Part shown: piece by piece, positions 22,826 through 36,333 of the stretch
Numbering within the stretch: position 1 is the first letter of the stretch
Layout of the letters: each line of letters begins with the position of its first letter
Origin: Magnolia sinica
Lineage: Eukaryota; Streptophyta; Magnoliopsida; Magnoliales; Magnoliaceae
Direction of reading: 5' to 3'
DNA length: 64,000 nt
Assembly (NCBI RefSeq): GCF_029962835.1
Contig: NC_080573.1
Coordinates: 37,007,001-37,071,000 of the forward strand
Notes under the pieces: model-generated
What the model saw: the letters and a program-made list of their open reading frames with translations, nothing else
Told to the model about the DNA's origin: nothing
Databases searched by the model: none
Program-made: the position numbers and the translations under genes

Positions 22826-25800
22826 TGTGAGACCCGACCCTAGTTTCCAGGTGTGCATATATGTGTGTGAGTATGCATTCCGTCCATCTTGATCTCGCGA
22901 TCCTACCGGTCGAATCCCGGCGACCTGTAACCCTTGGATAGTGTTTGCGGTCATCCGTGAGTCCGGTCGTGAAGACCCAACTCGGATCGAGTTGAGACCT
23001 ATGCCATTGTGACCGCATCGTCGCCGCGGTTCCAATGATGCGTCTTGTGTGTCCATCCGATGTGTGAATCATAAGTTATGTGCATCTCATTTGTAGCCTT
23101 TGAGCATGATCATGTGGCCCACCTAGTGTGGAGGGCACATTTTTCAAGGTGGCCACCCTCTTTTGTGCAAATTCCAACACACACTACCCATATACTACTT
23201 AAACCCCCAAATCTTACACCACCCACCACCCACACACTACCCATCCCTACTCTAGCCTAGCAACATAATTTATATCACCATAGGCTATGATGATTTTTCT
23301 CTTATCTAGGAGAGAGAGTGATGATTACTTTCCTCTTTCTCTCTTTTCTAGCAATTTCCATACTCTCCCTCTCATTTCTCTCTACTCTCTTCTCTCTTTC
23401 TTTCTCTCTTAAAAAAAAATCCAGCCCCGTTTTTCCTCTTCTCCAGCCCTTTCTCCCTCAAATCCCCTCCCATCTAACCTTCAATAATCCATCTCACCCA
23501 TTGAAACATGTCCCTTGGAGCATAAAGAGAAGATTGATGTAACTTTGGAGTGGGATCCATTAAGGTGGGTGATTATAATTGCTGATCTTCTTTTCTACCC
23601 TTTGATCTTATTTTTCTTTCTAGATGGATCATATGAGACCCACCAATCCATGGTGGGGATCCCATTTGATCCCATGGATGTGGCCCTTTGGCCCATCCTA
23701 CATGCATGTCATGATCCATGATGGGGCCATTCTCCATGGACCCCATCATGATTTATTTAATGATCCAATCCATCTTAAGGTCATGTAGACCCTAAAGATC
23801 ATGTTGGGATGGCATCTCAACCATCCATAACGATTATAGATCATGCATGTAGTGATTTTATGTTGCATGTACAATCAATGTAGTTGTATGGGTATGATTC
23901 ACTCTTGAGAGGGCCCACTAGTGGCGGGGCCGTACCCCCATGGCCGGATTACTCTCTTTTCTTCTTCTCTTTTCTCTGATGTATGGATGATAATGTGTGT
24001 GTGGCCCATTTAGTGGTCCTTGGATGTCCCAAAATAAATAAAAAATAAAAATCCAGCAAGGTGGGATGCCCTTACCACCCAACTCCATGATCATTGGACA
24101 CCTTAATCAATGCATGCAAGTGTCCTAGTCCTAGTATGTGATCTAGACTTATGTGGGGCCCACTGAGGAAGGCCACACACCCTTTTTATGGCTGAGAATA
24201 TTGAAATATAGGCTGATGTGTCCAGCCATGTATTGCAGTCCAAAAACCTAGACTGTTGCATGGATTGTCATGTTCAATCTTTGGCATGGATTTTTGGATC
24301 ATGATTGCCATTATTTTCTTTATAAGTATGGGGTATAATGAGAAGGTGTGGACCCCACCATGAGGTGTGATGGGTCATACCTCAGATGGTCCATGATATG
24401 GTACCCAAAAAGGAGGCCCATAGGGGTGGGCGGTCCACCTTGTTGGGCTGTCCAACCCACATGTATGGAGGGAAAACATATACTTCAGCTTGGTTTCTCT
24501 AAAGGATGGGCCACTTTTATAGACCCCACCTTACTTTATTTTATGAAGGAAATACTAAACCTCCATTTTCCCCCTCTTGGATGAAGGTTAGGCCCACCTT
24601 ATTGAGTAAACAATGCATGGACAGCAACATCTCTTCCTGGACAGATTGAAATTTCTAATTTAATTAAAATATTTATGAGTATTCAAAAATCATAAAATTT
24701 TGCAGAGGGGTGTTTTACTCATGTTAGGACCCACCTACAAAATTTTGGGGCCAATGGACACTTGTACACACCATGGTGGTGGCTAGACCGGCCCATTACA
24801 ATATGGTGTCGAGATCAGTCCGATTTTCTGGAGAGTCTGTCTCATTTAAATAAATTAAAATATTTTTAAGTGTTCAAAAATTCTGAAATTTTATTAGGAT
24901 GTGACTCACCTATAGAAGTGTCACTCTATAAAATTTTAGGCCCAACGGACAATCGAGCTGACTGTGGTGCGGCCTGCAAATTCGGGTCAGTTTGGGCCAA
25001 ATACCCAGGCCCATATGGGAGGCCCCATGTGGGCTACCTGCTGGACTTTGGTCTAGCAGTGTGTCCCACCTACTCCCTTGTATAGTATGATGTAACCCTA
25101 TATGGTGGGGCCCTCTGACTTGATAGCTGGACTACTTGGGCTGATGTCCTAATCAAATGAAACAATTACTGGACTCCAATAAGCCCATAAACCTGTTGGG
25201 TTAAAAATTCAGCAACTTGTTATAATTATGATTGGCCTTTGGGCTGAAATTTTGAGGAGTGGGGCCCACCACATTGTGAAGATCTTAGAGAGAATAATTT
25301 ATACCTTTGGTTCCTTAAATGTTGGGCTTGATAAATGCACTTTTGAGGCCCACCACAGTTGAATTTAATCGGGTCCATGGATGTAGCTGGTTGTTGAATT
25401 CTTTAGGCCCAATTGGGCTAGAACTTTCCAGATAGGCCCATTGAACTCTTGGGCCATTTTTACCATACTATTGTGTTGGGTTAGTGGGCCAAATTACACA
25501 AGTAGATGGGCCCTTGGTTGCCCACCAAATCAACTTTAATACTTGGGCTGGGTTATAGGCCCAACTTACTTGACTAAGAGCATGACATTTGCCCATGTGG
25601 TTTGAGCAATGGGTTGCCCACTAGGCCACCACAATATATGGGATTAGTGGCCTTTATGTTGGGCCCTAACCGTTTCCCTATGGGCCCATAGCGGTATATA
25701 TGGGTTGGGCTATGTGTGTTTCCCTTGGACCCATGTTGGAGATAGGCCTTGGGCCGCCTTTCTGAAGCCCAACATGAGTATTTGTGATATGGTTATGGCT

Positions 25801-27410
25801 GCCCGTTTCTTATTTCTGATGTTGTGCGGGCCTTGGGCCTTGATCCATGATCAATTAGAGATGGGCTACCTCTTGGGGACCAATTGTGGTTGGATGTCTA
25901 CATTGGTGGCCTTAAGGTAGGCCCACGGGCTTCTATGGGTGGTTAAAGGTCCACCATAGACCTTTGCTAGGCCCGTTTCATCTATTTAAGATATATCATT
26001 GTTCTCCTTAGTCTCGTGGGCTACCCCAAGTGTATGGGCCCCCACTAGAGGTTGTATTCCTTATGAGGAATTGGTTAAGTACCTAGACCCTTCATAGTTA
26101 GGTAGAGAGTTCATCTTCACCTCATCAGCACCCCTATTCATCTTCATGAGCCACTCCCATACGCATCATATGCATGCTTGGTTGAGGTATGATTGGCCAT
26201 GGCTGTGTCATTGTATAGGACATGTTGCTATCTCCCCAAGAGATGGATGCCTGGAATTGATGCATGGGTGATTGTGTGATTCATGCATCTAGCATTGCAT
26301 AGCTTGTGGATATCCGCCCTTACTTCATCAGGGCCTTGCCTCCACAGGGGTATTCGTGGATGGCAGTATGTGTGGACACCGAAAATATTAATTGAGCATA
26401 CCGGGTGCGTAGGATGCCCATGGGTGAAATTCTCAAAACTTCCATGGTACCAAGGATCTGCTCCAACGCCGTGACCGGGTGGAATACATGAGCGCACGAG
26501 GGCTTTATACCGTTAGGCCGCGACTCCCACTGTCGTGTAGTCGGTTGGATAGGGGTGTGGCCTTACCTGCCTGGTGTGAGAAGGCATTACTAGGCTGAGT
26601 CTGACCAGCTCGTAAATGGGTCCGCTACCTTCAGGCCTTCAGGCCTTGTTGGTGATTGGTTGTCCACAGGCGGGTAGTGAGGTCTCTTACACTCATTTGG
26701 CTGTGCGGGGTCTGCAGAGCGGTAGTCATTCAGTAGTGTAATGGACCCCAGTGATTTCCTTATGATAGAAAATGTACTTGACATATGGTTTGGATATGAG
26801 CACTGACATTACTTGCATCACATTAGCATTGGCTATACAAGCCCCCCTTCATACATTGTCTTGGTATAGCACTCATTACTTATTGCATCGCATTCATGTG
26901 AAGCCTTGGTAAGACTAGTGATATGTTCATTGATTATGCTTCTCTCCTTATACCTCCTACTATTCTTCTATGCACCATTGTCACACACTTACACCACCCT
27001 CTAAGCTTCTATAAGCTTATGCACGATTGATGCGTGCATGAGACTCTAGGTAGGCGCCGTAGCAGTATAGCGTGGAGTAGAGTGGAGCAGTGAGGACTCC
27101 AGTGTTGCTGATTTCTCTCTCTTTTCCTTTTATTCTCATGTATGTCCTTTTGGACCTTTTGGATGATTGTAAAAGTTCAAATTTTTAGTGGATTTTGTGA
27201 TGTGTCCCTTTGTTATTCTCAGATGTACTTGTTGTGATCTTGGGTATGCTCGCATTGGAAATGATTATACTGTTATGAAAATCCTCCTTGTAGGATCCCA
27301 GGATCGAAACCTACCTCAGGAGCCGAGAATGGGGTACTACGGAGGCTGTTGCAGCCAAAACCGGCCATCGGGTTCCTTGTGAGTCCGGATACCGAGTCTA
27401 GGGCGTGACA
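22826..27410 (+). repeat. 3' LTR of element D
   Basis: 4585 bp, a near-identical copy of 13201-17695. It holds about 84 bp (26098-26181) that the 5' LTR lacks. It ends at GGCGTGACA, followed by the TSD CTAAG. Confidence 0.93.
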
Positions 27411-27769
27411 CTAAGGCACTTATAAGGATCATCTAGGGTTTGGAGGAGCAAAGCATGAGGGTGGAGAGCCCTCACCAAGGGTTTTTCTTCCTTTATTCCC
27501 TAGTTTTTCATGTTTTCTTCTAGATATTTTAGTTCAATCATATCTATAATTGGCTAAACCCCTTAACTAGGGCTAAGAGGTGAAGATTGTAGCATGATGG
27601 GATGTTTCTATTGCTGTGATTCATGTTTATGATGAACTTACTTTGATTCTAGTTTGATTATAAGGAATACTTTCAGTTTTTAATGGATTGTTATAACTTA
27701 AATTACAATGGATCTGCGATAGCTTTGTATATGTTCTTTTCATATTTTGTGATTGTGAATCTAGGAAAT

Positions 27770-30700
27770 TGTAACGACCTTGGAATTTTTGTGCTAATCT
27801 TTCCTTAAGTAGTTGTTTTGGGGTAATTAGCGCTTTACTCGATTGCTTGTGAAATTCGCATCAATCACTTTAAATTGTATCTGCATGGCTCTAAACGTGT
27901 AGATTAGTGAGCGCTACGTTACTCTGAAATCTGGGATCCATCGCTAAATCCAGTTGTTCCGGGGGCATTTTTAAAAGATCTGGATCGGACCTGGACCGCG
28001 CGTCGATAGTCCGATGGCGATGATCTTAGGCTGTTGCGGTCATCGAGTTGGGCTTGGTCTTCACCTCGAAAATCAAGTCGATCCGAGGTTCTGGGTCGAT
28101 TTGATTGAGTTCGGAGTGAAGAGTGTGAGAACGGTTGGAATTTAATAAGCTTTTATTGAATCTGAGTCGTGTCGCTTGCGCGACGATTTTAAGCTATCTG
28201 ACCATTGGATTCTGACCCAATTTCACCCTTTGATCAGGATAGTTGGCCCAGGCATATCCTAGTGCTTGTGGACCTGATCGAGTTTCCGTGACCGTTAAAT
28301 TGAGTGTGGTCCGCCACGACTGATCTGAAGAGCCGGTCGGTATGAAAACTCAGCCTGACCTAGATCCATGGTCAGTGAGCTTAAGTCCGACCTTTCGTGG
28401 TTATAGGCCCACCAGAAGTGCTTCGTTGGATCGAGAAAGGCTTACTTTGGTTATAACCTAAGTATACCTTGACCTTGGGGTTATTTTCGTTAAGTTTAGG
28501 CCTATTTATAGTCCTTAAACCCTAGCTCTCTTTTCCATACGATTTTCTCTAACCCTAGCTTGGAAAGAGAGTGGAAAGGAGAGAGAAAGTGAGAGAGATA
28601 AGTTGGTGAATCATCTTGATTTCTTCCTTGTTCTTCTTCATCTTCGAACCTTCACTTTGAATCGTTCTTCTGACGATTCTGAGTTCTTTTGGGGTAAGTT
28701 AACCTTACCCTAACCTGTGTTAGAGCTTAGACTAGACTTGGTGTTGTTGTATCTCATTTCTATTCTTATTTTAGGGTATTCTAGCGCCGTTGACGAAGAC
28801 AACTCGTCTAAATCAGCTCGGCGGTTCTTTCTTCGCTTAAGGTGAGGACTTTAAGTGTATAGGTTATGGTTTTCAAGGCTTTCAATCCCAGTTAGTGATT
28901 TATTCTTGTTATGGATGAAATTTCACATGCCAAATGTTGTGTTTACATTGCTTTCTTGATATGCATGTGCTATATTGAGATTTGTGTATTCTAAGTGTAT
29001 TTATAAAGTACCGTATACGTATAAAATATGCACTTATGTTTGCCATGATTATTTGTCATGTATGTATGCTAGATGCATGTATGACGACTCCTTGGTAAAA
29101 GGAATTGTCTAAGTGCATGTATTCCAACATACGTCATGTATGTTGTTTCCATGTATGCTAAGTGTTTGTAGAAATGCATGAATGATCTAAGTGTAACTGA
29201 TTACACTAATTGTGGGCGTTGAGAAGTGATTCTCAATTCTCCTATTGATGCGCATGATTTCCTTTATGCAGTTACATTCCAAGTTATTTAAATTCAAGCA
29301 TTACCTATGCTTACATTTATGTTAAGTTGTTATTCTTTAAGTGATGATGTACCATGATTTGAGTTATTGTTCCATTACTGTTTTACATTCCATATGAGCA
29401 TCTGTTGTAGTGTAAGGTGTTTGGGACTATGCCTTAGTCCAGGAAATCGGTAATTGACCCTATATTCGTGGTTGAGATTGCTTTCACCACGTAGGACGTA
29501 TTAGACGAACCCGAGCCGTATTAGAGTTGGCGGCAGTGGTTTGGCCACGCGAAGTGTTTGCGCACTCTATGTCGCTCAACTCAATGTGCGCTCGTGCTAG
29601 TCGAGTTCGTCAAATAACCCGATTGTCCGATGTATGTTAACCATGTATGGACGCTACTGCTTGAATCTAGGGTACCGAACTTACCAGTGAAATCCTAATA
29701 ACCATGGTACCTGATCCGCGAAGACTCATGAGCCGGACATGGTAGTATGGGACACCGTGGCCGAGCTGTCGGCCTACGCTGGGGTGACGAGCCTCCCCGT
29801 AGTGACCAGTGAGCAACTAAACTCGTGAGCCGATTATGGTGGTATGGGACACTATATTCGTTCTGTCGGCCTACATTGATTGGTGATAAGCCCTTTGTAG
29901 TGACCTCAAGCATATCTGGATACCGCAAGGAGGTGACGAGCCGATCTGTGGTAGTAAGGGCATGAAAGGCGTGCATTGATTGGTGACGAGCCCTTTGCTA
30001 CGACCTCAATTATATGATCGTATGAGATGTCTAGGATTGACGACCCTAGTATGGATCACTGTTTGGATGGTGATATGAGGAAGGTATCTTAGCTTCCCAA
30101 TCCTGCTATGTGAAATGGAATAATAACAACTTGGTAATCATATCCATGCACCGCATTTGCATGTGCTTTGTAGATGTGGCGCACTTTGAGGCGATGTCAT
30201 GCGTAACGTAAGATGAAGACGCTAAGGGTGTACGCGTGAGGGCACGCATCATACCGCATTCATACTTGCATTAACAAGAGTACTTAGGATTTATTTAATT
30301 GTCCTGCTTTATCATTACTGTTTGATTGAACTGATAACATGTTAACCAGTGCCTTATTATTCCACTGAGTTGATCACTCACTCCCACGTTTCTGGGGCGG
30401 TGTTACACACCCACCAGACTCTGTCTTAGGCCCTGATGTTGTAGATGTGGATGCGACGTCTGAGGCAGAGCGGGAGCTGGATGACGACGAGGTTGCGTTC
30501 TCCTATATGCAGTTTTCAGATGGGTTCTAGCGAGCCTCGGTCTATTGCGCGAGATCTCTGGGATTATTTTTTGAGAACTTAAATGATGTAATTTGATACT
30601 TATAATTCTGTTAAATAACACTTTCATACGATCTGGCTTGTATATGTAATTCAGGGATTTACACTTGTACACATATTTTACTATAAGTCTTCCGCTTGCT

Positions 30701-30864
30701 TTATTCACTTATCCCTGAATCATATCTGTGTTTTGGCTTAATCTATTCCATGTTTTATGTACTAATACAGTCTACATACATCCATCATTAAATATGTTGC
30801 ATAAGTGATGTTTTGGAACTCGGGAGCTGAGTTATGCTCGACCCCCGAATTTCAGGGCATTACA
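27770..30864 (+). mobile_element. Element G: solo LTR of a long-LTR Ty3/gypsy family
   Basis: TGTAACGACC...CAGGGCATTACA with perfect TSD GAAAT at 27765-27769 and 30865-30869. The uninterrupted sequence of the site is seen in the 3' LTR of A, which reads CTAGGAAAT then CATGTTG. It is 3095 bp with no internal coding region, PBS or second LTR. A TATA-like site (CTATTTATAG) lies at 28502-28511, followed by a pyrimidine- and purine-rich leader. The terminal type and the block CTGTCGGCCTACGCTGGGGTGACGAG are shared with F and H. Confidence 0.85.
28502..28511 (+). promoter_or_regulatory. TATA-like box of solo LTR G
   Basis: CTATTTATAG, about 735 bp into the LTR and about 2.35 kb before its end. Confidence 0.4.
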
Positions 30865-31383
30865 GAAATCCTGTTGTTCACCATCGTTCCTTGGGCATGG
30901 TTGGATGATGGAATCCTCCTTAACTTTCACAATTCTTAGATTGATTATAGGATTGGTAAATCCTATTGTGAGCCATTGTCTCATGGCATGGTTTTGTGAT
31001 GGAATCACTTCTAGTTCTCACACCACTCTTCCATTGAGAATTAGGTCAAAGGAAGTTCAGATTTGATTTTACTGAGATATCTCCCAATTGGATAGGATAG
31101 GACTCTGATTCTAATCGTGTGACTTGAATTAAGCATAGATCTCCCTGATCTCTACAAGTGGATCCTTGGAAACCCTAGTTTACCACCTTTGAATTCCTTA
31201 AGTTTTTCATTAAATCTCTTACAATTACTCTTTATACTTCCAGATTTAGGTTTTAATCTTTTTCTAGTTCTTCTTGTAGTTGCTTTTAGAATACTCACGG
31301 ATTAGTCCTTATGGATTCGACTTCGATCTCACCGAGATTATTACTATATCGCGACCCTACACTTGGGGTTGTGAACAAGTTTT

Positions 31384-31401
31384 TGGCGCCGTTGCCGAGG
31401 A
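31384..31401 (+). other. Primer-binding site of element A
   Basis: TGGCGCCGTTGCCGAGGA, six bases after the 5' LTR end at 31377. It is the PBS form of plant Tat/Athila elements (usually assigned to tRNA-Asp), with G-to-A at one position compared with the common GGGGA. Confidence 0.8.
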
Positions 31402-31860
31402 TTAACAGTTGTGTTTTTCTGAGATTAACTAGTTTTGGAATTAGGTTAAGATTAGGGTTTTTCTACTTTTCTATTTTTAGGATTAGGGTTTGTTTTCTGT
31501 TTTTAGAAACTTTATAATTCTAGGATTTTTTTTTTTTTTTGGAAACTCATTTACTTTCTAATTCTAGGTTTAGAACTATCCTAATCAGTTTTTTAGAAAC
31601 TTTCCTTTTTAGAAACTAGTTTACTTTCCTAATTCATTTTTAGAAACTAACTCATCTTTCTATTTCTGTTTTTAGAAACTTTCTAATTTAGGAGTTTCTG
31701 TTTTTAGAAACTGATTTCTTTATTTTTTCTTTTGCAGGGTCCTAATATATATCTCCTCCAATTTAGTAACTTCCTTCTAACTTCTCCTCTACTTACTTTC
31801 CATATTGTTGTAGGATTTTTCTTCTATTTTTTTTCTTAGGATTAGATTCAGATTTAGGGT
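31402..31860 (+). other. leader of element A with repeated TTTTTAGAAACT phrases
   Basis: An untranslated leader between PBS and the ORF. The phrase TTTTTAGAAACT(TT) recurs about eight times between about 31498 and 31710. It is T-rich with no ORF. Confidence 0.5.
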
Positions 31861-32714
31861 TACACCATACAAGAGTGGGAACGTCAATATGTTGAGATAT
31901 CTAAGAGACAGTGGGAAGGGATGTATGATGATTATGATAGGAAACAACCAATGTCTCAAAATTTTTCTAAAACCATTATCGAGAACCGACTGGAATATAA
32001 TGTTCCACCAGTTAAAAAGTCTATACGTGATCACATGTGAAAAAATGATTACACCCCACCAATTAAGGTAACGGTACGTGATTATTGGGGCGGGAATTAT
32101 TATCACCCATCCGACAAGAAGAAAATAATGTGTGAATATATTATGGGTGATATTGCATACCAACAAACATCCAACTTCCCTGCCTATGACCCGTATGACT
32201 ATGATTAGTGGAAACATCAACATTGGAGAGATGACCCAATAAAAGATTATAATGATTATTCTCTTGGATCCCCTACCTTTGAAATTCAACAAGAAACGAT
32301 CTAAGAGGATTCACTTCAGAAACTCATGAATGCACAAGAGTAATTCAATCCATGTGTCATATAATTATGTGAATTGCTCAAATCCTCAATTCAAAAAATT
32401 CAGTCACACTTTATGGAGGAGGAAGAGGGTAGGTTATCCCAGCTTCAACCCAATCCAAAAATACAATGTAAGGAAAGTGATCCGAACTTGCTTGTGAAGA
32501 GTACTGAAATTGAGAATGAAGAGATGGATTGTGCTAATGAGCATATGATTCAATATTCCGAAGAGTCGATCACAATGATGATCCAAAGGAATGATCGAGA
32601 GACGTGGGTATCTTTCAAATATAATGATAATGACACACTTCACTCACATGACACACTTGGTTTCAATGATGAGGGAGAGGTTAGTTTATTTGAACCTCAA
32701 ACCAATTTAGAAAC
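31861..32714 (+). pseudogene. ORF of element A, first part (unrecognised Tyr/Asp-rich protein)
   Basis: One frame can be followed from about 31861 to the insertion point of H, interrupted by five stops (TGA 32038, TAG 32206, TAA 32302, TAA 32341, TAA 32362). Each is explainable by a C-to-T change in CGA, CAG or CAA. The translation is rich in Tyr, Asp, Trp and Gln (for example QWEGMYDDYDRKQP and YDPYDYD), then acidic and Ser/Glu-rich from 32374 (FMEEEEG, ESITMMIQRNDRETW). I recognise no gag, protease, RT or integrase motif. The reading frame stays in phase across H into 37529-37937. A Gag-like structural role for a non-autonomous element is possible but not shown. Confidence 0.5.
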
Positions 32715-35171
32715 TATAACGCCCCGTGTTTTCAGGACTCAAGTATATGAACTAGGTCCTGAAAACCTATAAAGAGTCGGGTTTCCCAAAACCCCGAGTG
32801 TTAACCTATAAAGAGCCAAATTCCATATATTTTCTTCTTTATTATTCAAAGTTAGCAATTAACATAGTATGGAAAAATCGAATGTAAAGGAAAGTTACAT
32901 GATCATTCAAATATACAAAAAGCTGCCCATAATGACTTATACAACCAATGTCTCTGAAATTAACAATTACGAAATGAAATAATATTACATGTGAATAAAA
33001 TAAATTACAACAATCTTGGGATATAAAATCATGGAGCAATCCTTAGCAAATACAGTCATGCGCCCTTTTTAATTATAGCCTGCTCCTCATCAATAAGAAC
33101 GTGAATATCATCTGGGCCACCTGTGCTACCTGTACGGTTATATATTTGATGGATGAATGGCCAATTCAATATGAATTTTCCTCAAGATTACACACCGTTG
33201 CATTAGGTAAGCATAGTTGTAAAAATAAGGCATACAAAATAGTACATGATGCAGTCGTATTAGATCCATGGATGCATGAATGCAATCATTGCCCTGAGGA
33301 TGATCATCCATGAGGACATTGGTCTCGTCACCCATGCAATCATCGACCTAGGAATACTCATCCAGTCGGACAGAGGCTGGCCGCATAACGACTGCCTATC
33401 ATACATAATATACGTTAGAAGTAGACGTTGGTCTGTGTCACGTATGCATGATTAGTCAAACTATTATCTAGTTATAATTAGCTAATTTAAATGTGCTCAA
33501 GGTCACTACGGGGGCTCGTCACCATCGTAGGCTGACAGCTTGGGCATAGGTCTCATACCACCATCCCCGGCTCATGAGACTACCATCTTAGGATGTTTAA
33601 TGGAAACCTGCCGACTAGTTGCTAATCATATTTCAGTATGTAGGGCTTACCATCGCATGGTTGTATAGAAATAATACATCGAACCCATATAGAAAAAATG
33701 TCAAAACAAAGCCAACTCGGGAGAATATCAAAACTAAGCCACATAGGGCAATTATCAAAACTAAGCCACATAGGGCCGATATTAAAACCATGCGATAAAA
33801 GACCATCCTTAAAAACCACTTAGACACAGCAACCCTTAAATGGTAGGCCCACATCAAAATTCAAATCAAGACATTATTCAATAACCACTAAGTCGCAGGT
33901 CCATTACAATCACATTCAATCGAAGTACATCCCAAGCATGGGTGTATATTTATAAGTGGGAGTTTCTCACTGATGTACTAGTTTAAGTTTTATAAGCAAT
34001 CCACAAACATAAAATAAATATGCATGATCAATAATAAGCATGTAATATAGCAATTCAATTCCAACAATTAACATATGTGATTATAATATGAAGATATCAA
34101 TTATCAATCCAAATTAAAATGAAGACTATCACTTAAGCTAATGGAAAATGGAAAGCTCAAGGGGAAGAAATCATCACCTTATACTTTGAATCACCAACTA
34201 ATGTTGCTAGAAAACACATGCACCTTAGAACTGAGCCGTACCATAGATTGTGAAGTTATACATGAGATCATGTTTCTACAAGGTATTATGGTCAAGACTA
34301 ATATCACCTAGGATTTGGATTACTTATCTTTAGGGTTTTGGTGTGGAACTTAGGGTTTTCATCCTAGGGTTTGGTCCTTGGAGTAGGACCATAATGTATG
34401 TATAACTTAAATGTGATATAATATTAATGTGGTTAGTTACAATTTAACATTAATGATATAACTAACATTTGTGACCATAGTAATAGTTAGTATTATAATC
34501 GAAATAAAATAGTATAATCTATTATTAAGGATAGTATTTTCAAGTGATAGATACCATGCTAATTTCATTAATGGAAGCTTCTTTTATAGTAACTAATGTT
34601 AGCGTAACATCTTAATAATAATTATTATGATAATAATTAATATTATGTTCTTCCAATAATAATAATAATAATAATAAACAATACACTAGTAATTAGTAAC
34701 GATATTATTGTATCTTCTTGTCTACGATAACTACAAATCATTTACTAATGGTTTAGATTACTTAGACTTAGAGTTTCATCTTTTGTCCTACTTTTAGGCT
34801 TTGGTTTAGGGTTAGAAATCTAATTCATATAAATAATTTTATGATAATGTTAGAAATGAAGTAATGATAAATAATAATTGTTAGTGAATGTTATCAATAC
34901 TAAATTAATCTACTAATGACGGCATAAGAGCAACATTAATGATAATAAATGTTAATATCTAATACCAACAAATCGAGTAGTAGAATTAATGACGTCTATT
35001 AACAAGTCCTAACAATAGTAAAATAACGATAATTTAATTCGACACTTCAATGTATAAATATGGGAAGTTGGAATACCAAGTCAATCCAACAACTTGAGTT
35101 GGTGTGCTTTAATGTGGCTTGGAGGCAAACCTCACCTCTTGACGCGGTTTGAGTATAATGAGTCAACGGCG

Positions 35172-35207
35172 AGTTAACTCGGTCTCAAACCGAGTCAACT
35201 CTTCACC

Positions 35208-35251
<44 letters not shown>
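35172..35251 (-). promoter_or_regulatory. hairpin and (CT)n tract upstream of the H TATA-like box
   Basis: GAGTTAACTCGGT / ACCGAGTCAACTC (about 35172-35202) form a strong inverted repeat around a five-base loop. A (TC)n run of about 45 bases follows (35207-35251). On the minus strand both lie about 110-190 bp upstream of the TATA-like site. A promoter role is inferred only from position. Confidence 0.35.
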
Positions 35252-35256
<5 letters not shown>

Positions 35257-36333
35257 CCTTCTCCTTTTCTCAGACTTATCCAGCAAGGTCGCTAGACTAG
35301 ATCTCGTCCAACGTAGGCCCCAACGAGTCAAGCTCGCTTGACTTGACGGTGAGTGAAGGTGCAACTCACCCCTCCTCATTCCTCTCTCTTTATTTTATCT
35401 TTCCTTCCTTCTGTTCTTCCTCTTTTCCGTCACTTTCTCTCTTCCTACAGGAACTCTAGTGGAACCCGAACCAGTCCCCACTTGGGTGCGATATAGCCGC
35501 CACTTGCACCCACACCCACACTCAAACTCTCCTCTCCTTCTTTCGCTTCTTCTTTCCCTTTCATTCATCTACTACCAGTCCAGCAGAATCACAGGACGAC
35601 CGGTCCGACCCGACTCGAACAGAGTCGCCTGACAGCCCACAGGTGCGGTGGAGAAGAAGACTTGGCCGACCATGGTGAATTAAAATCCGACGACCCTAGC
35701 TCTGATCTGTTTCGTTTGGACGTCAAAGAGCAGCCTAGGGAGGCTAGTAGATGGAGTATTTCGAAGCTCTAGAGGTGGTTTGTGAGTGATTTCAGAGATA
35801 AAAGGTGGTTGCCGTTAATGACAGATCGGGAACGGAGCTTCGTCCCTTCGATCTGGAGGTGTTGGACGACTTGATTCGGCTCAAGAGAGCTTGTAGTCAT
35901 GGATTTCCAAAGGTTGAATGGAGCTAGAATGGTGGGTTCGGATTTAGGAGGAAGGAGCGTCCGTTTTGGTTTTTGATGTGGAGAAAAGAAAACCTAAACC
36001 ACTTAGCTGGAACGGACAGTTAAAAATGCTCCATTTTGGACAGCCTAGATCACCCCAAACACCACCACGTAGATCGCCAAGCTGGCGGTGAAGATAGGTT
36101 TCCATTTTCAGAAACATTGGGTTTTCCAGACCTGCTTGCGTCGGTTGTTGTGTGAACACATGTGTGCATGGGCCTACACGAGTGACGTGGTTCTGGTCAG
36201 GTCCACGTTGTGCACACGATGGACGGTTTGGATCGTGAAGGTTGGGATCGAATGGTGGACCGTGATAAAAAATCGTGGGCGCCTGTGCGTCCGCTGCCAA
36301 TCCGAAGAGAGAGAGAGAAATCTTTCCTTTTTT

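Larger units (their letters stand above)
13201..27410 (+). mobile_element. Element D: Ty3/gypsy chromovirus, Tekay/Del-like, with 4.5-kb LTRs
   Basis: Full length, about 14.2 kb, with a perfect TSD CTAAG at 13196-13200 and 27411-27415. LTRs TGTGAGACCC...GGGCGTGACA, initiator-Met PBS, gag, protease-RT-RNase H-integrase order (Ty3/gypsy), and a chromodomain-like C-terminus place it in the Tekay/Del chromoviruses. Stops and a gag-pol frame change inactivate it. It lies inside the 5' LTR of A. Confidence 0.93.
1881..31377 (+). repeat. 5' LTR of element A in four pieces: 1881-2153, 12893-13200, 27416-27769, 30870-31377
   Basis: The pieces placed end to end align along the whole 3' LTR at 50646-52065 (about 1.42 kb). 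The breaks are B (2154-12892), D (13201-27410) and G (27770-30864). The second piece holds the U3 palindromes and the TATA box (CTATAAATAGG near 13180). D landed about 15-20 bp downstream of that TATA, near the expected transcription start. The last piece ends GGGTTGTGAACA at 31377. Confidence 0.85.

Noticed and set aside
31889..32071. 60-codon plus-strand ORF in the interior of A
   Set aside because: It is in a different frame from the ORF of A that continues into 32374-32714 and 37529-37937, and it overlaps it.
31789..32292. 167-codon minus-strand ORF in the interior of A
   Set aside because: Antisense shadow of the Tyr/Asp-rich frame. Low-complexity, Ile-rich composition and no domain.
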